Part shown: positions 35,403-47,376 of the stretch, piece by piece
Layout: each line of letters opens with the position of its first letter
Numbering within the stretch: position 1 is the stretch's first letter
Assembly (NCBI GenBank): GCA_015143295.1
Contig: CM026568.1
Location: forward strand, 14,080,607 to 14,144,606
From: Tetracentron sinense
Lineage: Eukaryota > Streptophyta > Magnoliopsida > Trochodendrales > Trochodendraceae
Length of the DNA stretch: 64,000 nucleotides
Direction: 5' to 3'
The notes under the pieces: model-generated
Databases searched by the model: none
What the model saw: the letters and a program-made list of their open reading frames with translations, nothing else
Told to the model about the DNA's origin: nothing
Position numbers and translations under genes: made by a program

Positions 35403-35934
35403 AAAGACCATATGACGGCCATTTAATTATTTCTGGCCAAAGGCTAACCCACATTTCTATCTATTTTCTAACCAACACAATACCTTTGCTAAGAAATTTC
35501 TTGATTTCATGAATTAACGACAAACCCTTGATCTCTCATTTAACTCATATTAAGGCCCCCAATTGTACGCTCCTTCAACTCGTGTTATAGCCACCCTTGA
35601 TCTGTCCACTTCTATTCAAACCCTAATTAACCAACTCCTCGTGTTTAGGAACATAAACAAAAACAAAAACAAGGGAATAACCTCACAATCAGGCAAGTGA
35701 AACTTAACAAAATTCACTGTTCTGTCCACCCACAAAAAAAAACATTTCGTCTCCTCTTATGGCTATAATTGCATTGCTAGATTGTATCCTTACCCTATAT
35801 ATATGATATATTAAACTTACCTATTGTGAACTTAAGAAATGTACCTTATACACATGATGTGTTTGTCGTACCAATTATTCAAAAGCATAACCAATGCCTA
35901 TAATAACATGTGCATTTTACTTTCAAAAAAATAG
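35403..35934. other. no gene seen; possible upstream region of the RPA1-like gene
   Basis: AT-rich non-coding sequence ending at a candidate acceptor (aaaaaaatag) directly before the RPA1-like exon. Confidence 0.4.
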
Positions 35935-36041
35935 GATGGATCATGAGACTTTGGATCGCATTCACCCCTACAAAAGTTTCTGGACTATAAGAGTAAGGGT
36001 GGGTCAAATATTTGTTGTTTATGAATACAACAACGCAAAAG

Positions 36042-39000
36042 TGTGATGCTCTGAACCCGCGCCTAAGGAATCATGTTCCGAGACACGTGCCTATTTGTCA
36101 TAACCACGCATGCGGAAGACTTTACTCGCAAAAATACGGGAATTTTTAAACTCTTATTTAAGAACTTACATAAGCAATAACAACTGGTCATTACAATAAC
36201 CTATCATAAGCAAATGTGTTACCTCACTGACTACAGCAGCATTTACTTTTGGTGCCACAAATGTGTCAATATATTTTTCAAAATCTATCAAGCGTAGCTC
36301 CTTACCAATCGGCAACCGCTTCAAAATCTGAAAACATAAAATGAGGGATGAGTCATAGAGCTCAGCAAAATCCACAGTCCATCTAGATTATTTTCCACAT
36401 AGCAACATCTATCGTAATGATATATTATTACAGTTCAATTCTCATATCATAATAATATGGTCACTCAAGGCTATTTCACCATATTTCTAGGTTCTCAGCC
36501 TCTAATTGCTAAGTTCACCTAATCATCGTCCACGACACCAGGTTATCGTTCCAGATAACTGCTCACGTTCTATTCTTGATTTCGTGGACTCGTTATCCAT
36601 TTCAGAACCCGTTACCAATGAAAAACCCCATTACCATGGCATCTCATACCACCATAATAACTACCGAGATCAACTGGGCTTACACTCAATGAAATCAAAC
36701 CTTGAGTCCTTAGACTCCATACAATCTTAAGTCCTTAGACTCAGCACATAATCAATAACTTGTACCATCTCAGGACATACCTAAGTACAGTGATCCCCAT
36801 TCCTCAACCTGTCTTGTGATATACCTAAGTACAGTGATCCTCATTCCTCAACCTGTCTTAGGATATACCTCCCTCAAAGTCTTGTTGGAACATACCCAAG
36901 TACAGAAGACCCCACCCCTCAAAGTATTGTTGAAACATACCAAAGTAAATAAGTTACCATCCTTAATGGTACAACATTATATTCAATCTTAACCAGGGCA
37001 TACCTGAGTACAAGTTCACTGTCCCTATAGGATATACCTAGATACAAAGATCACCACCGTATTAGGGTATTTATCACCCTCAACCAAGCTCTATTGGGAC
37101 ATACCTAAGTACAACGATCTCCATTCCTCAACCTATCTTGGGACATACCTAAGTACAGTGATCCCTAGTCCTCAACCCCTCTTACGAAACACCTCCCTCA
37201 AATTCTTATTGAAACATACCAAAGTATAGAGGTCCCCACCCCTCAAAGTATTGTTGGAACATACCGAAGTACGGAGGTCACCACCCCTCAAGCCAACATT
37301 CATTTAATCAAACCTCTATTAGGACATATCTGCCATCGTAGATCACCACCCCTCGAGGTAACATCCTTGAGTTCGAAAACTCAATATAACCCTGGGTCCG
37401 TAGACCTAACGTCATCCTAACTCTCCCGGCTATCAGTCACGGAGGAACCCCGGCTCTTAACAAACATCGCCTCTCCAGACCTAGTCAAAGAGGGACCACA
37501 AATAGCGTTTAACACAAGTTAGGTTTTCTAACTGTGAGAAATCCCCAATTAATCCAAGACTAGCTTGATTAATTGAATACGTTGGGTTTCATGCCCATGG
37601 ATTAAATAGAAAGGTATACTGTCCAAATGTAAAACATTACCCAACCAATGAACTCCTTTCATTGTCTTACAACATCCAAAAAACATCACATCATACAAGA
37701 TTGTCACGCTATGGAACATATCCAGGCCGATGGGTCCGCCCATCGCCTTACAACATTCAAACAATATCATATCATACAAGATCGTCCCGCTAGGAGACAT
37801 ATCTGGGTCGATGGGTCTGTCCATCACCCCTAACAAATTTCAATAATCAGCACATTATACACCTATGTCATTCCAAGTCAACAAATCACGTACTAATCGA
37901 TCGATCATCGAGCCTAAATTCCAAGTTGTTTAGATCCAAATCGAGGTCTATTTACCTCTGCTCATTTTTCACGCATCCTCGTCCATTCTATACACATAAT
38001 ATCGGGTCTCCGACCCTTTTTTATTCACACATCATCACAAATTATTCTATGTGAGCCAAAATTCTGAGCTATTCAGCCCAAAACCGAGGGCTACGCCCCT
38101 CTGCTCAATTTTCACACATTCCCATCCATTCCATGCACCGTATGTTAGGTCTCCGACCATTTTTTCATCCATACATCATCACACATACCATTCCATGTAC
38201 AAAAAATATAATTAATAGGAAAAATAAAAGAGAGGGAAAGAGATTTTACCTTCCACACACTAAACGAGATTCTGGAGGGCGAAATGGATGGCGTGGTTGC
38301 GTCCCGAAGGTCGATAAACCCCAAGGTGAACCTTCTTTCTCTCTAGCTTCCATTTTCTCTCTCTAACTTTCTCTCTACACACCAATTGAGGTACCGGGTG
38401 GTGAAACGGACATCGCCAACACGTCAGGAATGTCGAAAAACCCTAAGATGGACCTCTTCCTTTCTCTCTCTTCCTTTCCCTCTCCTCTTTCTCTCTCTTC
38501 TTTCTCTCTCCTCACTTTCTCACTCTAGAATGATTCGAACAGAGTTTCAGTGAAACCCTCTGGACGTGAACAATTAAGGGCGGTAAGAACCCTTTATATA
38601 GTAGTAGAAAAGGGTGAGGTGTCCCTTGACGATGTCACCATGGTGATGTCATGGTCCTTTGACCGTTTAACGATTTGACCGGTTTTCCACTTTTTCACGC
38701 ATACAGTCTCTGTAACTCCGCAAAACGACGTACGATGGTGACGAAATTACAGGTGACAGAATTAAGGCCAGTCTAACACCTGCTATACAAATTTTGTGGG
38801 AAAATATTGAGTTTTGACAGTAAAAAGTAAGTCCGGAAGAAAACTGCGAAACTCACAAATTTATTGGTTTTGAACACTAAACACGCCGCAGTTTCGAGTT
38901 ATGAATTGCAATAAAACTGAGACGACAGACAATCATCCAGAAGGCCAACCGACACACGGTGTGTGAGATTTAAAGATTTCTAGGGAAGCATTTTGAAAGT

Positions 39001-39363
39001 ACTGAGGACCGACAAAATTCCTGATCCTGCAGATTTCCTAGGTTTTGAGTACCGATGGCACTGCGACTGTGCAAATCGATGCATGATGGAACTATCATGA
39101 TGGGGTAATCGTCCAGATAGTAGACTGACACATAGTACGAGAATATCGGGTGGGTACCTCCTTGTTTTCAACGGTAATTATCAGACACCAAATCTGATAA
39201 TTTAGAACCCGCGGTTAAACACAAACACTTTCCTGAAGTTTTACGGATTCCGATTAGGCAAAGTGACACCCTAATATTATAAATATTAATATTTAATTTA
39301 ATTATACCTAATTAAATGTCAACCTGGTCTCAGGATTTTCTTCCGAAGATCCAGGTCGTTACA
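36042..39363 (-). mobile_element. solo LTR (3.3 kb) inserted in an exon
   Basis: On the minus strand it starts TGTAACGACCTGGATCTTCG and ends GGGTTCAGAGCATCACA. A perfect 5-bp TSD aaaag lies at 36037-36041 and 39364-39368. TATATAAAGG at ~38590-38600 (minus strand) is a likely promoter ~760 bases into the LTR. No retroviral genes lie inside, so it arose by LTR-LTR recombination. Confidence 0.85.
36770..37340. repeat. tandem array of ~55-65-bp units inside the solo LTR
   Basis: About nine imperfect units contain ggacatacctaagtaca and gatccccattcctcaacc or ccaccccctcaaag variants. Confidence 0.75.
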
Positions 39364-39904
39364 AAAAGGATCTGGAAAATTTCTAAAATTCATTGTGATG
39401 GACGAAAAGTTACGTTTAATTTTGTATTCCTAATTTACTTATGCATCAATAAATTCATAAAATTATTGACTCCTAGCATTTATTAATTGTAGGGGAACCA
39501 AATGCAATGCACCTTATTCAACAATGACCTTGATAAGTTTGGATCAATTTCAGAAACAAGTGGTGTATACTTTTTGGAAAATATAAAAACCATTAATTCG
39601 CCTGCAAAATTTAGAGTGGTACCGCATCAATACCAACTAAATTTTACAAATGAAATGAGGATTCACAAAGTTGAGGATGAATGTTCTGAAATTCCTCTCC
39701 GAAAGTATAACTTCACAGGATTCGACTCATTACAGCGTTTGCTTAATCATGAAGACGACATTATAGGTATTTCCAAAAAACACTATTGTTTTTAATGTCA
39801 TACTACATTTAATATTGATTCTTACACATTTTAATATGCCTTATTTGTTTTTTAGAATTATTATTGTACTAAATACCTTAATTTGTATACATTTTATTGG
39901 ACTT

Positions 39905-40072
39905 ATAGATATGGGTTTGTCCCTGTGGTAGTGTATCTACCTTTGGGGAGTGGAGACTCGTGTTCAAGTCTTTGGTGTGGCTGTTGACACCCACCATGAG
40001 TGCTAACCCTGCTGACCCTCTAACCCCCTGACATAGTTAGATAAATGATTAGAGCATGCCAAAAAAAAAGAT
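39905..40072 (+). mobile_element. possible tRNA-derived SINE
   Basis: A GC-richer ~165-base block has a possible pol III A box (tgtggtagtgtat) and a B-box-like gtgttcaagtc ~35 bases later, and it ends in a run of nine A (~40060-40068). A clear TSD is lacking, so this is tentative. Confidence 0.4.
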
Positions 40073-40635
40073 ACTGTGAGCCTTGTCATTGAACTACAAA
40101 AGAAATTTTCCATACAAGAATTCTAGAAAACTTAAATAAGGATTATCATGATAGTCTCTATATAGGTCATTGATGTCATCACTAAGTGGGATTTTCATGC
40201 ATTAATGGAACTGCATCATATAATTGGTTGTTTGATGAATAAAACCATCTACATTCATATATTTTTCACTCTTGAAATTGAGAAATTTTCCAATGCATGT
40301 TGAGTTTAAGGTTAGGCACTTTTAGAGATTGAATTCAAATGATTTCGATACTGGTAGTGAGGTCAGTGTTTGAGACTTAAGATTAGAATCTTCTGAAGGC
40401 TCAACCCTATGCAACATGCTTATTCTCACTTCATTTACATTCAAAATTACACCATTAATTATAAGTAGGGAACAAAACAAAGGGGTTTTAGAATAAAAAT
40501 ATGTTTTCTGATAGTTGAATTTGTGATACCTAAAGAATACACAAAAACCCACATCATCATGCCCATCAATACAGAGAAATAAACCATAAACAATGTAGGC
40601 TACTCAGTAAAGTAAACATAGAAGAAAGAGGACTA
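40073..40635. other. no gene seen
   Basis: No coding or repeat feature supported. Confidence 0.4.
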
Positions 40636-40643
40636 GTGCTAGC

Positions 40644-40918
40644 CAGGTGCGGAGCCACATGGGGCCCAGGGGGGCTGAAGCCCCCCTGAAATTTTGAAAA
40701 AAAAATAATTCCTATACTCCTAGTACGGGCGTAGCCTCGGAGAGGGGTGGAGCTGAGGGGACAGGGTGCTCTAGCCCCCCCTAAACTTTTTATTAGCAAA
40801 TATATACCTTACAAATGGACACAAACAGATGTGGTCCATGAATGTGACCCTCAAATTTTTTTTCCCGTGAACCCCCATGTTTAGCCCCCCCCGCCAGTGA
40901 ATCCTAGCTCCGCCCCTA
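40644..40918. mobile_element. hAT MITE, 275 bp
   Basis: Ends caggtgcggagcca and, reversed, taggggcggagctagg. A perfect 8-bp TSD gtgctagc lies at 40636-40643 and 40919-40926. The interior has C/G runs (agccccccc) typical of this common plant type. Confidence 0.85.
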
Positions 40919-40926
40919 GTGCTAGC

Positions 40927-41309
40927 CCCAGCCACATTTACTCCAAAATTTTCCATAGACGCAAGATGAGGCTAACACGTGGAGATCTTTCATTATTTTA
41001 ACTTGTTAAAAAGTAAAAGTCAGAACATGTTGGACATTTGTAGCGCCCCAGTTGCGTCTTTGGAAGATTTAGCAAAATCCTAGAAGAAAATCAGCAGAGA
41101 ATACCTAAGCCACACATCTCAAGGTTAGAGAGAGAGAGAGAGATTACCTTAAAAACTCGTGAATGGCATAAGTCAACCTAGATGGAGCCTTGCATGATGT
41201 CCATAGTAGAAGAACTGAAAAGTGGGGGAATTAAAGGAAACGAACTAAGATGACAGAAAATAATTTTATATAATTTAGAAGTTAATCATCAAGCATATTA
41301 TTTTGAAGA
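40927..41309. other. no gene seen; LTR-like start at 41037
   Basis: TGTAGCGCCCCAG at 41037 resembles a gypsy LTR start, but no matching end or internal homology was found. Confidence 0.35.
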
Positions 41310-42221
41310 GGGAAAATAATCACCTCCTCGGTCAGTGACATGAGGAGGGGCGTCTCGGCTCCCATTTTCTTGCCATGTGTCCCCCCTTCTAACCCCATTT
41401 AACTGTTGTTAAGATCATCCACCCTTAGGGTTCACCCATCTACCCTTGGTTTTTAGAAAAATAATATAAAAAAATTAACTAAAGGTTTTCAAAAAATTAA
41501 CCCAAGTTTAAGGGAGTTGGAGGGTCGGCTATGTGAGAGTGAGGAGGAATAGTCCCCTCCTCGGCCGATGAGGGGACTATTGCTCTTTGAAGAGCACCGG
41601 TTATCTATTGAACTAGAGCTTTTGTTTAGAAATAGAGAAAATCTTTTAGGAAATATATGTGATAACATATTGAACGTTTCTGCAAGTGCAGATTGTGCTG
41701 ATCGAAAGGAAAGAAGTGGAAGACGATCGAATGGGAGAGATTGATTATATCTCACCTTCCCCATCTGATGTTTTACTACCATTGGTCTAGTTAATAGACC
41801 GACCTCCAATGATATGAAACTAATATAGAAAGAGGGAAAGCAGTACGTAGGATGATTTGCTCTCTTGAAAATGTCGGGAGCTTCTGGGTCGGTAGGTTGA
41901 GATTGCGTTTTCATGTCCACCACATGCAAAAAGTGAGATGAACACAATGATTTGATCAACCTCACCCAAAAATTAAATATGAAAATTCAATATTTGAACT
42001 AAGAAATCTAAGATCACGCATAAATAATTAGAAAAAATAAAACTCAAGCAAGGAAAAAATCGTGTCTATATATCCTTTTCATCATCACATTTGCCTTCAA
42101 AAAATGTACCATTGCAGATTCCCCTAGGCTTCTTGCCCTCTTAAGTATGGTTGGAAGCATCGTTGATTTTAGAGAGATGGGGAGGCGAGTAGAAGAAACA
42201 GATAGAAGGCCAAGACAAATG

Positions 42222-42400
42222 AGGGATTAATGAGAGAGGGGATGGAAGGCCAAGGGACACGAATGGGGAGATTAATAGGGGTGGAGGATTAATGAGAGAG
42301 AGGGGGATGGAAGGCCAAGGGAAACGAAGATTAATGGAGGTGGAGGGTTAATGAGAGAGAGAGATGGAAGGCTAGGGGAGCCAAAGGGATTGGATTAAGT
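42222..42400. repeat. ~64-bp tandem repeat, three units
   Basis: Units contain ggattaatgagagagaggg and gatggaaggccaaggga, in GA-rich sequence inside the outer fold-back. Confidence 0.75.
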
Positions 42401-42795
42401 ATATAATCCCTCATTATTTATTTTAATAGATATAAACACTCATTAAAGTATCTATTTAATAGATATTAAGGAAATAGACCAAATCTTCTACGCAAATCCA
42501 GTTAAAATATAATTAACAAAATAAATTTAAAAGTTAAAATATAAATACAATATTTTCAAATAAAAATTAATTATAAATATAATAGTTTTAACATGTATGT
42601 AAATGTTTACATTACAATTTTCTATACTAACTTATTTGTTAAAAGATAAGGCAAATTAGTCTCTGTACCCAAAGGCTAAAAGAGAGTTTGGAGTGGGTTT
42701 TAGTCCAAAGAAAAACCTAATTATTAGGAAGAAATTGATAGAAAAAGGAAAAAAAATCATAGACATTTTTTATTTGGTGTCGGCATCATTTACCT

Positions 42796-42946
42796 ACTTT
42801 GCTATGAGACCGCAAAAGGGCTAAGACCACATGCATCCATGCATGGGAATTCAAGTGGGGCTCACATTCACATAATAGGCCTCACCTAAAATCCCGTGCA
42901 TCTATGCACGGTCTCAGTAGTCTCGGCCCTTCCACGGTCTCAAAAG
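42796..42946. mobile_element. MULE-type MITE, 151 bp
   Basis: Ends actttgctatgagaccg and, reversed, cttttgagaccgtggaag. Near-perfect 9-bp TSD catttacct/catttgcct at 42787-42795 and 42947-42955. Inside, short palindromes gtgcatctatgcac and gcatccatgc lie near both arms. Confidence 0.65.
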
Positions 42947-42971
42947 CATTTGCCTAAAGAAACTAGGATAA

Positions 42972-43121
42972 AGCTTCTGAGACCCCCTTAGGGTCGAGAC
43001 CATGCTCTAAGAGCATGAGTTTTTAGATGGGGCCTACCATGTGAAATGGGCTCGGGCCCACCTGAAATCCAATGCTCTTAGAGCATGGTCTCGGTGGTCT
43101 CAGCCCTAATGGGGTCTCAGT
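42972..43121. mobile_element. second copy of the same MITE family
   Basis: Ends gcttctgagacccccttag and, reversed, cgctactgagaccccattag, with internal gctctaagagcat palindromes. Same layout and size as the copy at 42796. No TSD identified, so the ends are approximate. Confidence 0.55.
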
Positions 43122-43300
43122 AGCGAAGTCCAAAAAAACCATTATCTTTCGATGAATGTCTTCACCCATTCACTTGATTGAATGGGAGTGAAAGGAAAAG
43201 GTAAAATTAACATTAACAGAAGGGAAGAAACTTCCCGCACAGAAACTTACCCAGTTCAATGATCTCCACTGATTTTTTTTTGGATACACAAAAAGAAAAG

Positions 43301-43808
43301 GAGATTGAATCACAGCCGATTGTGATTGAACTCAGGGAGAGTTCAATCACACCCACAGGTCAACATGTGTCTCTTTTAACCCTTATTAACCATGATTAAG
43401 ATTCACTTACCCTTACCTTATGTTTGGTTGACGAGAAAATAAGTAAAAATATGGAAAAGAAAAGAAAATTAGGCAAAACACAACTAAAAATTGTATTAAA
43501 AATCTAAAATTTTCTTTTCTTTTCCATGTTTTTATCAATTTACTCGGTAACCAAACATAGCATTAAGGTTCAACAATATAATCTTGGGTTTTAGAAAAAA
43601 AGTTTTTTGAAAAATTAACCCTAGGATAAAAATTTTAACCTTAGGGTTAATTTTTTTAAAAATATTTTTTCCTAAAAACCAAGGTTAGATTATTGAACCC
43701 TAAAGGTTAGTGAATCTTAACCATAGTTAATAGGGATCAAAATGGACACGTGTTGATCTGTGAGTGCAATTGAACTGCTTCAATCACAATTGGCTATGAT
43801 TCGATCTC
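43301..43808. mobile_element. inner fold-back (MULE-like) element, 508 bp
   Basis: Ends gagattgaatcacagccg and, reversed, gagatcgaatcatagcc. The arms are homologous to the arms of the outer element (ttaaccat...taagattcac, ...gggttttagaaaa). The left arm contains a Tourist MITE and the right arm does not. Flanks aaagaaaag and aaaaagaag approximate a 9-bp TSD. Confidence 0.7.
43416..43562. mobile_element. Tourist-like (PIF/Harbinger) MITE, 147 bp, copy 1
   Basis: Ends ccttatgtttggttgacgag and, reversed, tgctatgtttggttaccgag, with TSD tta on both sides (43413-43415 and 43563-43565). The trinucleotide TWA duplication is diagnostic for PIF/Harbinger. Confidence 0.85.
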
Positions 43809-44508
43809 AAAAAGAAGTCCTGACTCTTCTTCTATGTTCCTGAAAATGGCGGGATCTGTCTCCTCCTACTCTCCCTTTAGTGAGTCACAATCATCAACTA
43901 TCGTGTTGCCTCGGACATCCTCGCTATTACTTAACCGTTTACGCAGCTCCAATGATCAAGCCAAAAATGCAAGCAAATCTATTTTTAGTCTTCAAAGTAA
44001 TGAAATACCACGGTTAGAGATGAGTTACATACTTGAGGGACGGCTAGGTACAAACAGTGTGCGAGTAAAGATAATCCACCAGATGGAAGACATACCGAGA
44101 GTTCCTACGAACGTTACGTTGGAGAGAGAAAGAGAGGATTGGGGTATTTGCGTAGACATTTTCAACAGCATACTCTCTTGCAACCTTTCTTCACTTCTCT
44201 TCTTTAGGATTTCAAACCAGAGAAAAATGTGTTGTGGGGAAGAAGATGGAGGGCGAGAGAGGATGGAGAGTCGTCGAGAAAGGGGATGGATTAGGGAGAC
44301 ATTGGGGGTGAGATAGGAGGTCATTGGAAAGAGCAATAGTCCCCTAGTCGACCGAGGAGGGGACTATTCCCCCTCCTCTTCTCACATAGCCGACCCTTCA
44401 ACTCCCATTAACTCGGTTACCTTTTTTTGACCCTTTAATTAATTTCTTATTCTTTTTTTCCTAAGCATTGATTTTCTAAAAACCAAGAAATAGATGGGTG
44501 AACCCTAA

Positions 44509-44655
44509 TGCTATGTTTGGTTGCCGAGAAAATTGTAGAAAACATGGAAAAGAAAAGAAAATTTTAGATTTTTAATACAAATTTTTGTTGTGTTTTGTCT
44601 AATTTTCTTTTTTTTTCCATGTTTTTACTTATTTTCTCGACAACCAAACATAGGG
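44509..44655. mobile_element. Tourist-like (PIF/Harbinger) MITE, 147 bp, copy 2
   Basis: Ends tgctatgtttggttgccgag and, reversed, ccctatgtttggttgtcgag, with TSD taa (44506-44508 and 44656-44658). The empty site is preserved in the opposite arm at ~41425. Same length and same orientation relative to its arm as copy 1. Confidence 0.85.
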
Positions 44656-44776
44656 TAAGGGTGGATGAATCTTAAACATGGTTAAATGAGATTAGAATGG
44701 GGACACATGGCAAGAAAATGAGAGCTAAGACACCCCTCCTCACATCACCACCGACCAAGGAGGTGATTATTTTCCC

Positions 44777-46162
44777 ATTGGAAATAGGGGCGGGGAAAGG
44801 GAAATCGGATAGAAATAACTAATTTGACAGTGGGTGAAATCACAAACCTTGGGAGACGAAAAGATAGGTCCTGTATGAGGCAACACTTTGCAAGGGTTGT
44901 CCCTAGGGAACGCGCTTCCTTGGGGGTAAATTAGATGGACTCTAGGGAAGAGACGTGTAAAGAGTTGAAATCGTGTTGAGGGAACTGCTGGAAATGTGTG
45001 TCATTTAGTGATGCAATAAGTAAGGGTTGGGAAACATTGGGGTTAATTCAAGTGTGTGGGCCCATAGAAGATAGATTTACATCCACATACAACTGTATTT
45101 AGATGGGAAAGAGTTTTATGGGATTATGGGAATTGGAAAGTGAGGAGAGAATATCCATACACATATGGAGTGAAGTTATTGGTTGAAGAAAAAAAAAAAT
45201 GTTTTTAGTTGAAGGGTGTGTCATATGACACCAATATGAAGAGAATAGAGAGCAATTGAGTGTGCCATATGGATACCAACTACTATATAGGAGTAGTATA
45301 GTATAGATACATAAGTTTCCTCTCTCTCTCTCTCTCTCCAGCCTATCTACAGATTTATTGTACTTGCCCAAACTGAACCTCTCTCTCTCTCTCTATGGAT
45401 TTACTGCACTTGCCCAAACACAACTATCTCATTTCCTATTGCTATCTCACGACTAAAGATTTAGAAATACGGGAGTACAACAGCAACGAAGCGCGCGTAT
45501 TTTCTCCTATCTCGGTGGGAATACGGGGGAGACAAAGCGAGCATTTTTTTCTCCCTTCTTGGCGGTAATAAACCGATTGAGTACTCCATCTATCTTTCTC
45601 TCTATTTGTGATTTTTGTAAATTATGCATCTAAATAAAATTTTGGTGGATTCCTGAATGTCCTCATCTATAGGACTGGGGTCTATTATATTGGGTCTTCT
45701 TCTTGATTTATTTTTCAATTTGGTTTAATTTAATGTAAGGGAAAAATTTTGTAAGGGTAAAGTGGGAAACCCCCATAGACTTACCCCCATCGACTTGTTA
45801 AAATATCTTTTGAGGATATTTTAACACATATGGAGCACTGCCTATAAAACCAGAGAGAGAGAGAGAGAGAGGTGGTGGGTGATGTGTGAACCAAAAAAAA
45901 GAAAGGAAAGAAGAAGAAGAAAGGGGGTTTGGGCCATTCGGTCTGCAATCCACAGCCCCGAAGAGTTTCCCAAAAGATCGCTCCACCTAGATAGGCTAAT
46001 GTCCATCAATGTTCTATGTCACCCCAACGGATCTTCACCATCTGATCGCCTATGCCAAGTCATATGATAGATACCCCTATACCTTGATGCTTCAATGATT
46101 ATATGCTTGATGATATGTCAATGTCACACGACCACCTGCACGGTCACGTATTTGATCACATA
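44777..46162. other. no gene seen; CT/GA microsatellites
   Basis: (CT)n runs near 45317-45340 and 45380-45395, and a (GA)n run near 45852-45872 preceded by tataaaacc at 45843. The latter looks like a plant core promoter and leader, but no ORF follows. Confidence 0.4.
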
Positions 46163-46390
46163 CCTGAGTACACTCACTCCTGACCTTCCCAAGTACATTC
46201 TTGCATAAGTACACTCACTCCTAACCTGCCCAAGTACACTCTTGTATGAGTACACTCACTCCTGACCTATCCGAGTACACTCACTCCCGACCTGCCCGAG
46301 TATACTCTTGCATGAATACACTCACTCCCGACCTGCCCGAGTACACTCTTGTATGAGTACTCACTCTTGACTTGACCGAATGTACTCCTG
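46163..46390. repeat. tandem array of ~45-50-bp units, about five
   Basis: Units of gagtacactcactcctgacc and cccgagtacactcttgc recur with small changes. The style is like the arrays in the gypsy LTRs here, so this may be part of an unrecognised LTR. Confidence 0.75.
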
Positions 46391-47376
46391 GATGGACATT
46401 CACATGGCATACTCGACCTGTACACTTGCACAATGCTCTTGACCTATACACTTACACAATGCTCTCGACATGTACACTTGCACAGTGCACACGAACAGGT
46501 CATCTTCGACCTCTTCCCATGTCATATTCGACCTCCACCCTAGTCATGTTTGACCTCCACCTAGGTTATGTTCGACCTCCTCCCAAGTCAAGTTCGACCT
46601 CTCGCCTTGGTCATTTGCCCGCTATTCCTGACCTGGATAGACCTCCGACCACTCTCTATCAACCAATCGACGGTCACAATATAAGTTTCTCTATACTCTC
46701 GCTAATATGTCTATATGCTAACTTGGTCGTCTGTGTGTCTATGACAGGTCAAACGACCGTCCACCTTGTGAAGTACCTATCATTCAATGAGAGTTCGTAT
46801 GTCGAGCTGAACCCTGGACAAACCCGAGTTGAGCTTTGGACGATCCCATGTAGAGCACACCCCTGGACGATCCCGTGCAGAGCATACCCCTAGACGATTC
46901 CATGCAAAATGTACACTCTCGAAAGAATGCGCTATTCAAATGAGAGTAAGGATCACTACCCAACAAGGACAAGTGTACAGGACCTGAACCATGCAGCTTG
47001 TGACACGTACCTTAAACCTGGAAATTTCCCTTTACATTGAACAAAGTCAATTTGAACAGGAAGGGTAAAACACAATTATAGTAGCAAACAAAACATACAT
47101 GAACTAACACATGAACATTGATCGAAGTACATTAATCTTTCGAAAGCAATCAATTATTCCTTACATTTTCTTCCATTGACGATCAGTCGAATGACTTTCC
47201 TGACTTTATTAAACTATTTTCACGATCCTTATAAAGGGCTGTTCAAAAAAATGTCATGGATACTTTTGGGTTTTTCTTTTACTCAATCTGCATGGCTTTT
47301 AGTAGGACGAGCATTTATTAATAGGCTTCTTTTTAATATTTAGAAGTCTGCAATGAGAGAGATTTAATTTTCCCTA
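46391..47376. other. low-complexity region, no gene
   Basis: More loose short repeats (gacctccacc..., gtacacttgcacaatgctc, ggacgatccc). ORFs here are products of the repeats. Confidence 0.4.

Larger units (their letters stand above)
35935..39795 (+). pseudogene. RPA1-like (replication protein A large-subunit type) gene, first exon split by a solo LTR
   Basis: RPA1-like OB-fold proteins bind single-stranded DNA; plants have host copies, and plant Helitrons also carry them. The first coding piece, 35935-36041, reads MDHETLDRIHPYKSFWTIRV and GQIFVVYEYNNAK. The rest of this exon resumes after the LTR at 39364 (KDLENF..., then KFIVMDEK after a one-base frameshift near 39385). A second exon, 39493-39766, follows an AG acceptor: GNQMQCTLFNNDLDKFGS, ...FRVVPHQYQLNFTNEM, ...EIPLRKYNFTGFDSLQRLL. 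A TSD aaaag marks the LTR insertion. The downstream exons were not found. Confidence 0.75.
41310..44776. mobile_element. outer fold-back (MULE-like) element, 3.47 kb
   Basis: The left end gggaaaataatcacctcc and right end ggaggtgattattttccc are complementary. The arms stay paired for ~290 bases through ccatttaac...aagat, cacccttagggttcaccc and ggggactattgctct. The right arm is ~150 bases longer because of a Tourist MITE. The interior holds a ~64-bp tandem repeat, two small MITEs and a related smaller fold-back. No transposase and no clear TSD. Confidence 0.75.

Noticed and set aside
36225-36330. Minus-strand exon-like ORF (ILKRLPIGKELRLIDFEKYI) with good splice signals
   Set aside because: It lies inside the solo LTR bounded by the aaaag duplication and matches no family I know; treated as LTR sequence.
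41037-41049. TGTAGCGCCCCAG resembling a gypsy LTR start
   Set aside because: No further homology to either LTR family and no partner end.
41489-41965. 158-residue ORF on the minus strand
   Set aside because: Overlaps the left arm of the outer fold-back and has no domain motifs.
43834-44316. 160-residue ORF on the plus strand
   Set aside because: No recognisable domain; the end is GA-repeat coded (REREREDW, GGRERMESRRERG) and it sits inside a fold-back element.
45843-45872. TATA box plus (GA)n leader resembling a plant promoter
   Set aside because: No ORF or gene remnant downstream; left as part of an unassigned stretch.
46372-46893. 173-residue ORF
   Set aside because: Runs through short tandem repeats (HTRPVHLHNALDLYTYTM...) and is explained by them.
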